Positions 15,708 through 24,750 of a DNA stretch of 64,000 nucleotides are shown in pieces (position 1 is the stretch's first letter; every line of letters begins with the position of its first letter). The notes under the pieces were generated by a model, which worked only from the letters and a program-made list of their open reading frames with translations, had not been told where the DNA came from and ran no database searches. Location of the stretch: the NCBI RefSeq assembly GCF_030407765.1, contig NZ_JASDCU010000010.1:62001-126000 (forward strand). Direction: 5' to 3'. The DNA is from Microbacterium sp. APC 3901. Its GTDB lineage: Bacteria > Actinomycetota > Actinomycetes > Actinomycetales > Microbacteriaceae. The position numbers were made by a program, and so were the translations under genes.

Positions 15708-17210
15708 ATGAGTGACCCCATTCTCAGAGTCGAGGGGATCAGCAAGGGATTCCCCGGTGTGCAGGCTCTCAAGGACGTGCACCTCGAGGTGCGGGCCGGC
15801 GAAGTGCTGGTGCTCGTGGGCGAGAACGGCGCGGGCAAGTCGACTCTGATGAAGATCCTCTCGGGGATCTACACCAAGGACGAGGGCACGATCACGTTCG
15901 AGGGCCAGGAGGTCGAACTCACCAGTCCCCTGCAGGCGCAGCAGCTCGGCGTCACGATCATCCATCAGGAACTCAACCTGATGCCCGACCTCACCGTGGC
16001 TCAGAACATCTACGTGGGCCGCGAGCCCACCACCGGGCCCTTCCTGTCGGAGCGCAAGCTCAACGCCCAGACCGCCGAACTGCTGCAGCGTCTCGACATC
16101 CGGCTGAACCCGCGGCAGCTCGTCGGCGAGCTCACGGTGGCCGAGCAGCAGATGGTCGAGATCGCCAAGGCGCTCTCGTTCAACGCCAAGGTGCTCATCA
16201 TGGACGAGCCGACGTCGGCGCTCACCGACTCCGAGACCGAGACCCTCTTCGTGCTCATCGAGCAGCTGCGAGCGTCAGGCACCGGCATCGTCTACATCTC
16301 GCACCGCATGGACGAGCTGCGGCGCCTCGCCGACCGGGTCACGGTGCTGCGCGACGGTACATACATCGGATCACTGGACAAGTCAGAGGTCAGCATCCCG
16401 AAGATCATCGAGATGATGGTCGGACGCGTGATCGACGAGGGGACCAGGCCGCAGGCCCGCGAGCACGCCGACGATCCGATCGTGCTCGATGTGCAGGGGC
16501 TCTCGACCAAGAGCCTGCTCACCGACGTGTCGTTCCAACTGCACCGGGGCGAGATCCTGGGCTTCGCCGGTCTCATGGGCGCCGGTCGCACCGAGACGGC
16601 CCGGGCGATCATCGGCGCCGACCACCGCGACGGGGGCACCGTGTCGATCGGCGGACGACCGGTGCGCATCGCCCAGCCGGCGGATGCCGTCAAGCACGGC
16701 GTCGGCTACCTCTCGGAGGACCGCAAGCTGCTCGGGCTGATGCTCGAGCAGGATGTCACCTTCAACACCGTGCTCGCCTCACTCGGGTCGTACGCCAACG
16801 CGATCGGCTGGATGGGCGACGGCAAGGCGAAGAACCGCACCAAGGACTACGTCCAGCAGCTGCGCGTCAAGACGCCCTCGGTCAACCAGGTCGTCAAGCT
16901 GCTGTCGGGAGGCAACCAGCAGAAGGTCGTCATCGCCCGATGGCTGATGCGCGACTGCGACATCCTCATCTTCGACGAGCCGACGCGAGGAATCGACGTC
17001 GGCGCCAAGGAAGAGATCTACCGCCTGATGCAGCAGCTCGCTGATCAGGGAAAGTCCATCATCGTCATCTCGTCGGAGCTGCCGGAGATCCTCCGCGTCG
17101 CGAACCGCATCGCGGTCTTCGCGAACGGGCGCATCACCGGCACGCTCCGCAACGAGGACGCCAGCCAGGAGAAGATCATGCAACTCGCAGCCCACGGAGA
17201 GGAAGACTGA
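15708..17210 (+). CDS. Sugar ABC importer ATPase, RbsA-like (two ATPase domains)
   Basis: A 500-residue fusion of two ABC cassettes, as in RbsA, XylG and AraG. The first has Walker A 'GENGAGKST' and Walker B 'VLIMDEPTSA'; the second has the 'LSGGNQQKV' signature and 'ILIFDEPTRGID'. It powers uptake of a monosaccharide. I take the ATG at 15708 because the family begins just before 'ILRVEGISKGFPGVQAL'; an ATG at 15678 is possible. Its stop shares one base with the permease start. Confidence 0.9.
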   Translation: MSDPILRVEGISKGFPGVQALKDVHLEVRAGEVLVLVGENGAGKSTLMKILSGIYTKDEGTITFEGQEVELTSPLQAQQLGVTIIHQELNLMPDLTVAQNIYVGREPTTGPFLSERKLNAQTAELLQRLDIRLNPRQLVGELTVAEQQMVEIAKALSFNAKVLIMDEPTSALTDSETETLFVLIEQLRASGTGIVYISHRMDELRRLADRVTVLRDGTYIGSLDKSEVSIPKIIEMMVGRVIDEGTRPQAREHADDPIVLDVQGLSTKSLLTDVSFQLHRGEILGFAGLMGAGRTETARAIIGADHRDGGTVSIGGRPVRIAQPADAVKHGVGYLSEDRKLLGLMLEQDVTFNTVLASLGSYANAIGWMGDGKAKNRTKDYVQQLRVKTPSVNQVVKLLSGGNQQKVVIARWLMRDCDILIFDEPTRGIDVGAKEEIYRLMQQLADQGKSIIVISSELPEILRVANRIAVFANGRITGTLRNEDASQEKIMQLAAHGEED

Positions 17211-18241
17211 TGAGCGCTCCGCAGAACGGGTCGTCGACGACGACGATCATCCAGACGGCTCTCGATGAGAACACCGACAAGCGCGACGTGGTCGGCTTCC
17301 TGAAGCGTCAGGTGCAGCAGTCCCTCGCGTTCGGCACCCTGATCGTGCTCGTGATCTTCTTCTCGATCGCCAGCCCGAACTTCTTCACCTTCAGCAACAT
17401 CGCGACCGTGCTGCTCTCGACCGCGGTCATCGGCATCCTCGCCCTCGGCACGACGTTCGTCATCATCACCGGCGGCATCGACCTGTCGATCGGAACCGGC
17501 ATGGCCCTGTGCGCCGTGATGACCGGTGTCATCGTCACCAATCTCGGACTGCCGGTCTGGCTCGGTGTGATCGGCGGCATCGCGACCGGTGTGCTGATGG
17601 GCCTCGTGAACGGCATCAACATCACGTTCCTGCGGCTGCCCCCGTTCATCGCGACCCTCGCGATGATGATGATCGCCGGAGGCCTCGCCCTCGTCATCTC
17701 CAACGTCGCGCCGATCTACTTCTCGACCTCGGCACCGGATTTCAAGAAGATCGCGCTCGGGGTGATCATCCCCGGCATCCCGAACGCCGTGCTGATCACC
17801 GCCGCCCTCGCCGTCGTCGCCTGGCTGGTGCTGTCGAAGACGCTCCTGGGTCGGTACACCTTCGCGATCGGCTCGAACGAGGAGGCCACGCGCCTCTCGG
17901 GCGTCAACACGCGACGCTGGACGATCTTCATCTACATGTTCGCGGGGGCCTTCACCGGCATCGCGGGCATCGTGATCGCCGCCCGTCTCGACTCGGCACA
18001 GCCGCAGATCGGCACCGGGTACGAGCTGCAGGCCATCGCGGCCGTCATCATCGGCGGCACCTCGCTGCTCGGCGGGCGCGGGTCGATCCTGGGCACCGTG
18101 ATCGGCGCGCTGATCATGAGCGTGCTCGTCAACGGTCTGCGCATCATGTCGATCCAGACGGAGTGGCAGAACATCGTCGTCGGCGTCGTCGTGCTGCTGG
18201 CCGTGTTCCTCGACTCGCTGCGCAACCGCCAGCACACCTGA
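17210..18241 (+). CDS. Sugar ABC importer permease, RbsC-like
   Basis: A 343-residue membrane protein with about ten hydrophobic helices and the 'ITGGIDLSIGTGMAL' and 'SLLGGRGSILGTVIGALI' motifs of the RbsC/AraH permease family. It carries sugar across the membrane with the ATPase at 15708 and the binding protein at 18288. Start codon overlaps the previous stop (TGATG), so translation is coupled. Only one permease gene is present, so it probably works as a homodimer. Confidence 0.9.
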   Translation: MSAPQNGSSTTTIIQTALDENTDKRDVVGFLKRQVQQSLAFGTLIVLVIFFSIASPNFFTFSNIATVLLSTAVIGILALGTTFVIITGGIDLSIGTGMALCAVMTGVIVTNLGLPVWLGVIGGIATGVLMGLVNGINITFLRLPPFIATLAMMMIAGGLALVISNVAPIYFSTSAPDFKKIALGVIIPGIPNAVLITAALAVVAWLVLSKTLLGRYTFAIGSNEEATRLSGVNTRRWTIFIYMFAGAFTGIAGIVIAARLDSAQPQIGTGYELQAIAAVIIGGTSLLGGRGSILGTVIGALIMSVLVNGLRIMSIQTEWQNIVVGVVVLLAVFLDSLRNRQHT

Positions 18242-18287
18242 TCAAGACCTATCCCCCCACCACCACACAGAGAACAATGGAGTTTCC

Positions 18288-19286
18288 ATGAAATTCGGCA
18301 AGAAGACCGCATTCGCGGCACTCGTGGCCGCATCCGCCCTCGTCTTCGCGGGCTGTGCCGGCGGCGGTGACGTCATCGAAGAAGGCAGCGGCGACGGAGG
18401 CAGCGGCGACGGCGAGATGTACATCGCCATGGTCTCGAAGGGCTTCCAGCACCAGTTCTGGCAGGCCGTCAAGAAGGGCGCGGAGCAGAAGGCCGAAGAG
18501 CTCGGCGTCCGCATCACGTTCGAAGGCCCCGCAGCCGAGACCGAGATCGCACAGCAGCTCGAGATGCTGACCGCTGCGATCGACAAGAACCCGGATGCCA
18601 TCGCCTACGCAGCCCTCGACCCCGAGGCGTGCGTCGCCCCGCTCGAGCAGGCGAAGTCGAAGGACATCCCCGTGGTCTACTTCGACGCCCCGTGCGACGG
18701 CGACGTGGGCCTGAGCCTCTCGGCCACCGACAGCAAGGTCGCCGGCGCGCTCGCCGCAGAGCACATGGCAGAGCTGATCGGCGGATCGGGCGAGGTCGCG
18801 ATCGTCGGCCACTCGCAGATCAACTCGACCGGTGTCGAGCGTCGTGACGGCTTCGTCGAGAAGATCGAGGCCGACTTCCCCGACATCGAGATCGTCGACA
18901 TCCAGTACGGTGACGGCGACCACCTGAAGTCGGCAGACATCGCGAAGACGCTGATCGCGGCGCACCCCGACCTCAAGGGCATCTACGGCACCAACGAGGG
19001 CTCGGCCATCGGCGTCGTCAACGCGGTGAACGAGCTGGGTCTCGAGAAGGGCAAGATCACGATCGTCGGCTTCGACTCGGGAGCGGCCCAGATCAACGCG
19101 ATCAAGGACGGCACGATGGCCGGCGCCATCACGCAGGACCCGATCGGCATCGGCGAGCAGGTCGTGCAGGCGGCCTACGACGCGGCCAACGGCGACACCG
19201 TCGACGAGTTCTACGACACCGGTTCGTACTGGTACGACAGCACGAACCTCGAGGACGAGAACATCGCAGCCGTCCTCTACGAGTGA
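18288..19286 (+). CDS. Sugar-binding lipoprotein of the RbsACB-like importer
   Basis: A 332-residue class I periplasmic-binding-protein homologue with a lipoprotein signal ('LVFAGC', cysteine near 23) and a glycine/acidic linker before the binding domain. It would capture the sugar outside the cell and deliver it to the permease. Last gene of the three-gene unit, followed by a hairpin terminator. The specificity (ribose, allulose or another ketose) cannot be read from sequence. Confidence 0.9.
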   Translation: MKFGKKTAFAALVAASALVFAGCAGGGDVIEEGSGDGGSGDGEMYIAMVSKGFQHQFWQAVKKGAEQKAEELGVRITFEGPAAETEIAQQLEMLTAAIDKNPDAIAYAALDPEACVAPLEQAKSKDIPVVYFDAPCDGDVGLSLSATDSKVAGALAAEHMAELIGGSGEVAIVGHSQINSTGVERRDGFVEKIEADFPDIEIVDIQYGDGDHLKSADIAKTLIAAHPDLKGIYGTNEGSAIGVVNAVNELGLEKGKITIVGFDSGAAQINAIKDGTMAGAITQDPIGIGEQVVQAAYDAANGDTVDEFYDTGSYWYDSTNLEDENIAAVLYE

Positions 19287-19299
19287 CCCGCTGAGATCG

Positions 19300-19334
19300 C
19301 AGAAGCCCCTCGCCTTCGGGCGGGGGGCTTCTGT
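19300..19334 (+). terminator. Intrinsic terminator after the importer operon
   Basis: AGAAGCCCC and the inner CGCC pair with GGCG and GGGGCTTCT around a TTCG loop. It starts 14 bases after the binding-protein stop and faces the end of the opposing operon. Confidence 0.8.
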
Positions 19335-19411
19335 GCGTTGCGGGGTCGGTGCGCGGCATCCGAGCGCGGGCCTAGCGGCACGTGTGGTCGCCGCACGACG
19401 CCAGAGGCGCG

Positions 19412-19708
19412 TCAGACGCGGCGCAGGAACGTCAGGATCGAGGACGGCTCGACGATGAGCTGCTGCAGTGCCTCGTTGAACGGGACTCCGGTGGGTGCGG
19501 CGATGTGCGCCTGGAAGGCCGCCTCGTCTCGGTAGACCTCGTAGACGAAGAAGCGGTCGGGGTCGTCGACCAGTCGTGTCGCATCGAACACGACATTGCC
19601 CTCTTCCGCACGCACGATCTCGGCGAAGTCGCGCAGCAGTGCGGCCACGCGGTCGCCCTCGCCGGGGCGCGCGGTGAAGATCGCGTGCAGGATGGTGGGC
19701 TCGGCCAT
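19412..19708 (-). CDS. ABM-domain protein (antibiotic biosynthesis monooxygenase fold)
   Basis: A 98-residue single-domain dimeric alpha/beta-barrel protein. 'EEGNVVFDATRLVDDPDRFFVYEVYRDEAAFQAH' is the family core. Relatives include quinol monooxygenases and LsrG, which isomerises a phosphorylated autoinducer sugar. Being last in an operon with a sugar kinase, it may be an isomerase or mutarotase-like helper rather than an oxygenase (inference). The ATG at 19708 has GAGGA before it; an upstream ATG at 19738 would overlap the phosphotriesterase-like gene. Confidence 0.75.
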   Translation of the reverse strand: MAEPTILHAIFTARPGEGDRVAALLRDFAEIVRAEEGNVVFDATRLVDDPDRFFVYEVYRDEAAFQAHIAAPTGVPFNEALQQLIVEPSSILTFLRRV

Positions 19709-19734
19709 GGGAGTGCTCCTCGACGATTGGGGGA

Positions 19735-20703
19735 TCAAGACGACAGGGTCAGCAGGCGGGCGGGGTTGTCGACCAGCATCCGCTCGACCGCGTCATCACC
19801 GACGGCAGAGCGCAGCCGCGGTAGGTAGCGCTCGCCGAGATAGGCGAGCCCCGGCATCCCGCCGTAGGAGATGTAGCGGGTTCGGCGGGCGACATCGCCG
19901 CCGAGCAGCACCCGGTCGCCGGCTCCGAGCTCGACGACGCGCTCGGTCAGATCGAGCAGCTCGGCATCGGATCTCGTGCGCGGCCGCGCGAAGCCGTCGT
20001 ATCCCAGGTAGGCGCCGCGCTCGGCGAGAGAGGCGTGCAGCCCGGCGTCCGGATCGCGGTCGGCATGCGCGAGCACGACACGGTCGGATGCGACGCCGGC
20101 CGCCTCGAGCAAATCGAGCACCTCGTGGGCGGCGGTGCAGAACTCCAGATGCACCATCACGGGTGCTCCCGTGGCCCGATGGGCCGCGGCGACCGCGATG
20201 AGCGTCGCCCGCTCGAAGGGACTGATGCTCCAGTAGCCGACCCCGGCCTTGAGCATCCCGGCTCTGACCGGCGATCCGTCCGGCGCTGCGGCGCGCAGAA
20301 CATCGGGCGCCTCGAAGATCAGGGCGTCGTCGACCGGCATCCCTCGCGTCACATCGGCGACGAACAGCTCGGCCAGACGCTCGACACTCCACACCTGCAT
20401 CGGATGATCTGCCCCGTAGTGGGCCTCGCGGTGGCGTCCTGTCGTCGCGACGACATGCATCCCGGTGCCGGAGCTGATGCGTGCGACCGCCTCAGGGTCG
20501 CGCCCCAGGCCGAAAGGAGTGGCATCGACCATCGCCGCGAAGCCGCTGGCCTTCAGCAGTGCGGCCTCGTGACCCGAGAGGTCTTCATCGTCGAGTTCGT
20601 CGCCGACCAGCAGCGGCGAGATCTGGAACAGGTGCTCGTGATAGTCCGTCGTGCCCAGCTGAGTCGGGTCGACATCGCCGAGCACCGTGCGGACGACACT
20701 CAT
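19735..20703 (-). CDS. Phosphotriesterase-like hydrolase, probable lactonase
   Basis: A 322-residue amidohydrolase-fold protein of the phosphotriesterase family. 'TTDYHEHLF' gives the first metal pair, 'AGMLKAGVGYW' the lysine that bridges the metals, 'MVHLE' and 'VLAHADRDPD' the two histidines, and 'LLGGDVARR' the aspartate. Family members in sugar operons usually open phosphorylated or free sugar lactones. Its start shares one base with the stop of the shikimate-dehydrogenase-like gene, so the two are coupled. Confidence 0.75.
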   Translation of the reverse strand: MSVVRTVLGDVDPTQLGTTDYHEHLFQISPLLVGDELDDEDLSGHEAALLKASGFAAMVDATPFGLGRDPEAVARISSGTGMHVVATTGRHREAHYGADHPMQVWSVERLAELFVADVTRGMPVDDALIFEAPDVLRAAAPDGSPVRAGMLKAGVGYWSISPFERATLIAVAAAHRATGAPVMVHLEFCTAAHEVLDLLEAAGVASDRVVLAHADRDPDAGLHASLAERGAYLGYDGFARPRTRSDAELLDLTERVVELGAGDRVLLGGDVARRTRYISYGGMPGLAYLGERYLPRLRSAVGDDAVERMLVDNPARLLTLSS

Positions 20704-21647
20704 CAGCGCACCGACTCGGCAGCCTCGGCGAGCCGCTCGACGATCTCTGGGGTGAGGTCGATCTCGAACACGTCGGCGACCACCTGCGACCAGCCGTGGA
20801 TGAAGTACCGCCAGCCGTCGACCACGTGCAGACCATGTGCGGCCTCCTGTGCACGGGCCTGGTGCAGGAACTCGAGCGACCCGCGGTAGTTGAACTCCCA
20901 GACCCATGCGTCGGCCGGGAACACGACGTCGTCGGGAAGCGGAGAGCCCGGCCGATCCTTGCCGAGCCCCGTGGCGTTCACGATCAGCGACCCCGCGGGT
21001 GCTGCTGCGACGACGGCCGCCGCCTCCTGCACCGTGTCGGTGCGCACGTAGGAGATCAGTCCGTCGGGGGTGCCGTGCTGGCGATGCACCTCGCGCAGGT
21101 GGTCGAGCTTGTCGTCGTCGCGGGCCGTGACGGTGATCTTCGACGGAGCATCCGCCCGCTCCGCCAGCGCCCAGCTGAGGGCCGTGCCCGACCCGCCGGC
21201 GCCGAGGATCACGACCTCCGCTCCGGTGCGTGCGAAGTGGTCGGCCGGGAGGAAGTCCTTGAGCGCGAGGTCGACCGTGAGAGGATCCTTCGCGCGGCCG
21301 ATCAGGCGATCGCCGCGCTTCGAGATGCTCGAGATCTCGGAGCACGACACGGCGAACGGGTCGAGTTCGTCGAAGAGGTCGGATGCTGCGGCGAAGACGT
21401 TCATCTTGTGGGTCGTCACGAGAGCGCCGCGGTGGTGGGGGTCGTCACGGATCTGCTCGACCATCGCCACGTACTGTGCGGGTGTCGCATCGATGGGCAG
21501 GTCGTGCCCGAGGAGGTTCCGGGTGGGGAGCCCCAGCACCTCGGCCCACTTCGGGAACACCTTCATGATCGACGAGGAGCCGGTGCTCACGCCGACGAAC
21601 CCCATGTGACCGCCGGTCGTGGTGGCGGGCGTCTCGGTGATGGTCAT
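20703..21647 (-). CDS. Shikimate dehydrogenase-like oxidoreductase
   Basis: A 314-residue protein with the shikimate dehydrogenase fold: substrate domain (about 1-110), then a Rossmann domain with 'VVILGAGGSGTAL' (about 140-152). The catalytic lysine is kept ('ALVTTHKMNVF') but the usual 'NTD' aspartate motif is replaced by 'GRAKDPLT' and the N-terminal serine motif differs ('STGSSSIMK'). It is therefore unlikely to be AroE and probably oxidises another cyclic polyol or lactone. It lies 10 bases after the hydroxyacid dehydrogenase gene. Confidence 0.7.
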   Translation of the reverse strand: MTITETPATTTGGHMGFVGVSTGSSSIMKVFPKWAEVLGLPTRNLLGHDLPIDATPAQYVAMVEQIRDDPHHRGALVTTHKMNVFAAASDLFDELDPFAVSCSEISSISKRGDRLIGRAKDPLTVDLALKDFLPADHFARTGAEVVILGAGGSGTALSWALAERADAPSKITVTARDDDKLDHLREVHRQHGTPDGLISYVRTDTVQEAAAVVAAAPAGSLIVNATGLGKDRPGSPLPDDVVFPADAWVWEFNYRGSLEFLHQARAQEAAHGLHVVDGWRYFIHGWSQVVADVFEIDLTPEIVERLAEAAESVR

Positions 21648-21657
21648 GGTGGGCCCT

Positions 21658-22614
21658 TCAGGGTCGGGGTGAGACGAGGTGGGCGGGGGAGCGCCCCGCG
21701 AGTACGGCGAGCACATCGTCGAGCGACATCGAGCCCATGTTGTCGACGGCCTGTGTCGTCTGGGCACCCAGATGCGGGGTGATGGTCACGAGGGCTGCGA
21801 GATCCGGCGCGAGCAGCGGGCTCGCGCTCGCCGCGGTGTCGCCGTCGAGGGTGTCGGCAGCGTACCCGCCGAGGCGCCCGTCACGCAGGGCGGCAGCGAG
21901 TGCGGTCTCGTCGACGAGGTCGGGGCGGGCGGTGTTCACGAGGATCATTCCCGGGCGGATGCCGTCGAGTCGCGCCGCATCGACCAGCGTCTGCCCGCCG
22001 GGGGCGTGCAGGGTGATCACGTCGGCCGAGCCGAAGAGTTCGTCGAGATCGGTCGGCTCGGCGCCACGCTCGGCGATGATGTCGGACGGCAGGAACGGGT
22101 CGGTGGCGAGCACCCGTGAACCGAAGCCGCCCAGGCGCCGCGAGACGCCCTGACCGATGCGTCCGAAGCCGACGATGCCCACCGTCGCAGCGCCCAGTTC
22201 ACGTCCGCGGCGCACGCCCCAGTCGCCCGCTCGCACGCGGCGGTCGCCGTCGGCGATGAATCGGAGCGCCGCGAGCATGAGCCCGACGGCATGGTCGGCG
22301 ACGGCATCCGCGTTCGCACCCGGGGTGTTGGTCACCGGGATGCCGCGTCGCAGCGCCGCATCGAGATCGACCGCCTCGGTGCCGACGCCGTAGCGGGAGA
22401 TGACCCTGAGGTTCGGAGCGGCCGCGAGGTGCTCGTCGGTCACCGGCCCGGTGCCGGCGACCCAGCCGTCAGCGGCGGCGAGCAGGGGCGCGAGTTCGGC
22501 GAGACCGTGGTGTGCGGGACCGCGGACGATCTCGTGACCCGCGGCTCTGGCCCGCTCGACGAGGTCGAGATCGCCGTCCGAGAACGACCGGCTGGTGGCG
22601 AGGATGACCCCCAT
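21658..22614 (-). CDS. D-2-hydroxyacid dehydrogenase family protein
   Basis: A 318-residue NAD-dependent dehydrogenase of the phosphoglycerate dehydrogenase type. 'VGIVGFGRIGQGVSRRL' (about 147-163) binds NAD; 'VNTARPDLVDE' carries the arginine, and 'ITPHLGAQT' the catalytic histidine. There is no ACT regulatory tail, so it is catabolic rather than the serine-pathway enzyme. The start overlaps the kinase stop by one base. Substrate is presumably a sugar-derived hydroxyacid in this operon's pathway. Confidence 0.75.
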   Translation of the reverse strand: MGVILATSRSFSDGDLDLVERARAAGHEIVRGPAHHGLAELAPLLAAADGWVAGTGPVTDEHLAAAPNLRVISRYGVGTEAVDLDAALRRGIPVTNTPGANADAVADHAVGLMLAALRFIADGDRRVRAGDWGVRRGRELGAATVGIVGFGRIGQGVSRRLGGFGSRVLATDPFLPSDIIAERGAEPTDLDELFGSADVITLHAPGGQTLVDAARLDGIRPGMILVNTARPDLVDETALAAALRDGRLGGYAADTLDGDTAASASPLLAPDLAALVTITPHLGAQTTQAVDNMGSMSLDDVLAVLAGRSPAHLVSPRP

Positions 22615-24116
22615 CAGTTCTCCTCGGTCGACGGCGCTGCGGCGAACCACGGCTCGAGCGCCGTGTACGCATCGACGAAACGGGCGTGCCGGTGCTCGTG
22701 CACGGCATGCCGCCCGGCGTCCGGTGTGAACTCCGCGGTGACCTCGCTGAGTGCCCTGGCCGCCGAGAAGTCCGCGAGTCCGAGCCCGACCGCGCCCGTG
22801 ACCGCGGCGCCGAGGCTGTTGGCCTCTTCGACGATCGTGCGCCGGCGGATCGGCACGCCCCAGACGTCGGCGAGGATGCCGAGCCAGGCGTCGCTCTGCG
22901 CGCCACCGCCGACCGCGTCGATGCGGTCGATCGCGGCACCGGATTCGCGGAACGCCTGGATGCAGGTGAGCAGGTTGTACGCCACGCCCTCGAGCACGGC
23001 CCGCGTGAGGTGCGCGCGCGTGTGGTGGCGACCGAGACCGACGAAGGCGCCGCGGGCGTGCGGATCCCACAGGGGCGAGCGCTCGCCGAGGAGATAGGGG
23101 AGGAAGTAGAGGTCCTCCGTGTCGACGTCGCCGCCGGCCTCCGCCGTGAGACGCGCGGTGTCGGGGTGCGCGGGGTCGGGGGAGAGCGCCTCGGCGATCC
23201 ACTGCACGGAGGCGCCGCCGGCCTGCATGGTCGCGGTCGGCACGAACGAACCGGGCACGACGTTGTCGAAGGTCATGGTGCGCATCTGCGGGTCGTGCAG
23301 CGGGGCGAGGCTCGCGAACGAGATCCACGACGAGGTGCCCAGACACACGTACGCGCCGTCTTCGGGAGCCACGATGCCCGAGCCCACCGCGGCGAGCGGT
23401 CCGTCACCGCCGCCCATGACGACGCGGACGGAGGCCGGCAGTCCGAGGGCATCTGCCGACTCGCCCGTGAGGGTGCCGGCCACGGTCGTCGACTCGAGGA
23501 TCTCGGGGAAGAGCGCGGGGTCCAGGCCGGCCGCCGCGAGCACCTCGGCCGACCACGTGCCGCGCAGCTGGTCATACGCGTTGGTGCCCGAGGCGTCGGA
23601 GCGCTCGGTCGCGAGGCGCCCGGTGAGCCGATAGACGATGTAGTCCTTGGCGACGCAGAAGTGGCGCACACGGGTCCACACATCGGGCTCGTTGTCGCGC
23701 ACCCACATGATCTTCTCGATCGAGTAGGTGGGATTCAGCCGGTGGCCGAGCACACGGTACGCGTCGGCGGCGCCGAGCCGCTCTTCGAGGGAGCGGGTCT
23801 GCGCGCCCGAGCGCGTGTCGGCCCAGATGATCGCAGGGCGCACCGGCTCGCCGTGCGCGTCGAGGAGCACGGTGCCCATCATCTGGCCGCTGACGACGAG
23901 GCCGCCGACGGTCTCGGGGGCGACGCCCGCCCGGGCGATCAGCTGCAGGGTCGCCGAGACGACCGCGTCCCACCAGTCCGCAGGGTCCTGTTCGGCGATG
24001 CCGCCGGTGGCGAAATGCGCGGGGTACGGCACGGTCACGGAGGTGACCAGACGCCCGTCGTCATGGTGCAGGGACGCCTTGTTCCCGGTCGTACCCAGAT
24101 CGTGCGCGATCAGCAT
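22614..24116 (-). CDS. FGGY-family sugar kinase, xylulokinase-like
   Basis: A 500-residue two-domain kinase. N-terminal 'DLGTTGNKASL' binds ATP phosphate, 'VVMGGGDGPLAAVGSG' holds the catalytic aspartate, and 'YLLGERSPLWDPHARGAFVGL' and 'VGGGAQSDAWLGILADVWG' are xylulokinase-group motifs. It would phosphorylate a ketopentose, tetritol or related polyol. It lies 9 bases after the cupin isomerase gene. AI-2 kinase is less likely because the LsrK-specific regions do not match. Confidence 0.8.
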   Translation of the reverse strand: MLIAHDLGTTGNKASLHHDDGRLVTSVTVPYPAHFATGGIAEQDPADWWDAVVSATLQLIARAGVAPETVGGLVVSGQMMGTVLLDAHGEPVRPAIIWADTRSGAQTRSLEERLGAADAYRVLGHRLNPTYSIEKIMWVRDNEPDVWTRVRHFCVAKDYIVYRLTGRLATERSDASGTNAYDQLRGTWSAEVLAAAGLDPALFPEILESTTVAGTLTGESADALGLPASVRVVMGGGDGPLAAVGSGIVAPEDGAYVCLGTSSWISFASLAPLHDPQMRTMTFDNVVPGSFVPTATMQAGGASVQWIAEALSPDPAHPDTARLTAEAGGDVDTEDLYFLPYLLGERSPLWDPHARGAFVGLGRHHTRAHLTRAVLEGVAYNLLTCIQAFRESGAAIDRIDAVGGGAQSDAWLGILADVWGVPIRRRTIVEEANSLGAAVTGAVGLGLADFSAARALSEVTAEFTPDAGRHAVHEHRHARFVDAYTALEPWFAAAPSTEEN

Positions 24117-24125
24117 GTGGGGACC

Positions 24126-24716
24126 CTATCCCGCCGAGGGGGTTGCGGAATAGGGACGCAGATCGACACCGTCGGACGAGCGGTAGGCGCGCGAGCCCAT
24201 GCCGTGCTCGAGCACCCAGCCGTAGTCGTGTCCGGCACCGCCGGGGTAGACCGCGAGGAACGCATACGGCTCGTCGCCCGTGTTCACTGAGCGGTGCGCC
24301 CAGCCCGGCGGGATGTAGCCGATGGTGCCGGGAAGCATGTCGAGCCACTCGGTGCGCTCGCCGTCGAACATGAGCAGCCCGCCGCGACCCCTCAGCGCCA
24401 GGTAGATCTCGCCCTGGTGGTTCGGATGCTGGTGCCCCTTGGTCATCCAGAGCTCACCCGAGGTGTCGCCGGGCATGATCGTCGTGATCGACTGAGGCAG
24501 TTCGCGGTCGACCTCGGGCACGGGAGAGCTGGTCACGGTGTAGACGACGGGGTCGTCGTCGGCGGATGCTGCGGCCCAGGCGTCCGCGTCGAGGAACAGG
24601 CCCTCGAGATCCGACATCCGGCGCGTGAGGGTGGGGCCTTCGGGTGAGAGCGTGAGCTTCTCGGCATCGAACGCGATCGCCATCGGAGAGATCGGAGGCG
24701 TGTGGAACTGGGGCAT
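24126..24716 (-). CDS. Cupin-type glucose-6-phosphate isomerase
   Basis: A 196-residue cupin matching the archaeal-type phosphoglucose isomerase family. 'WMTKGHQHPNHQGEIYLALRG' supplies the metal-binding histidines and glutamate, and 'GTIGYIPPGWAHRSVNTGDEPYAFLAVYP' the last histidine and substrate loop. It would interconvert aldose and ketose 6-phosphates. First gene of the six-gene operon; two operators lie upstream. GAGGAG precedes the ATG at 24716. Its place in a sugar operon suggests a specialised substrate rather than housekeeping glycolysis. Confidence 0.8.
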   Translation of the reverse strand: MPQFHTPPISPMAIAFDAEKLTLSPEGPTLTRRMSDLEGLFLDADAWAAASADDDPVVYTVTSSPVPEVDRELPQSITTIMPGDTSGELWMTKGHQHPNHQGEIYLALRGRGGLLMFDGERTEWLDMLPGTIGYIPPGWAHRSVNTGDEPYAFLAVYPGGAGHDYGWVLEHGMGSRAYRSSDGVDLRPYSATPSAG

Positions 24717-24750
24717 CGGTGCTCCTCGTACGGGTGCTGCGGCTCTGCGC

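Noticed and set aside
20703..21647. AroE of the shikimate pathway
   Set aside because: The active-site aspartate and serine motifs are changed and the gene sits in a sugar operon.
15708..24716. An AI-2 (Lsr-like) uptake and processing system, because of an RbsA-type importer, FGGY kinase and LsrG-like ABM protein
   Set aside because: The kinase has xylulokinase rather than LsrK features, there is no LsrF-type aldolase, and the extra dehydrogenases and lactonase do not fit.
6922..24716. A sulfoquinovose transaldolase pathway, because an FSA-like transaldolase and a sugar isomerase are co-regulated
   Set aside because: No sulfoquinovosidase, sulfolactaldehyde enzyme or sulfonate exporter was seen in the window, and the dehydrogenase set is different.
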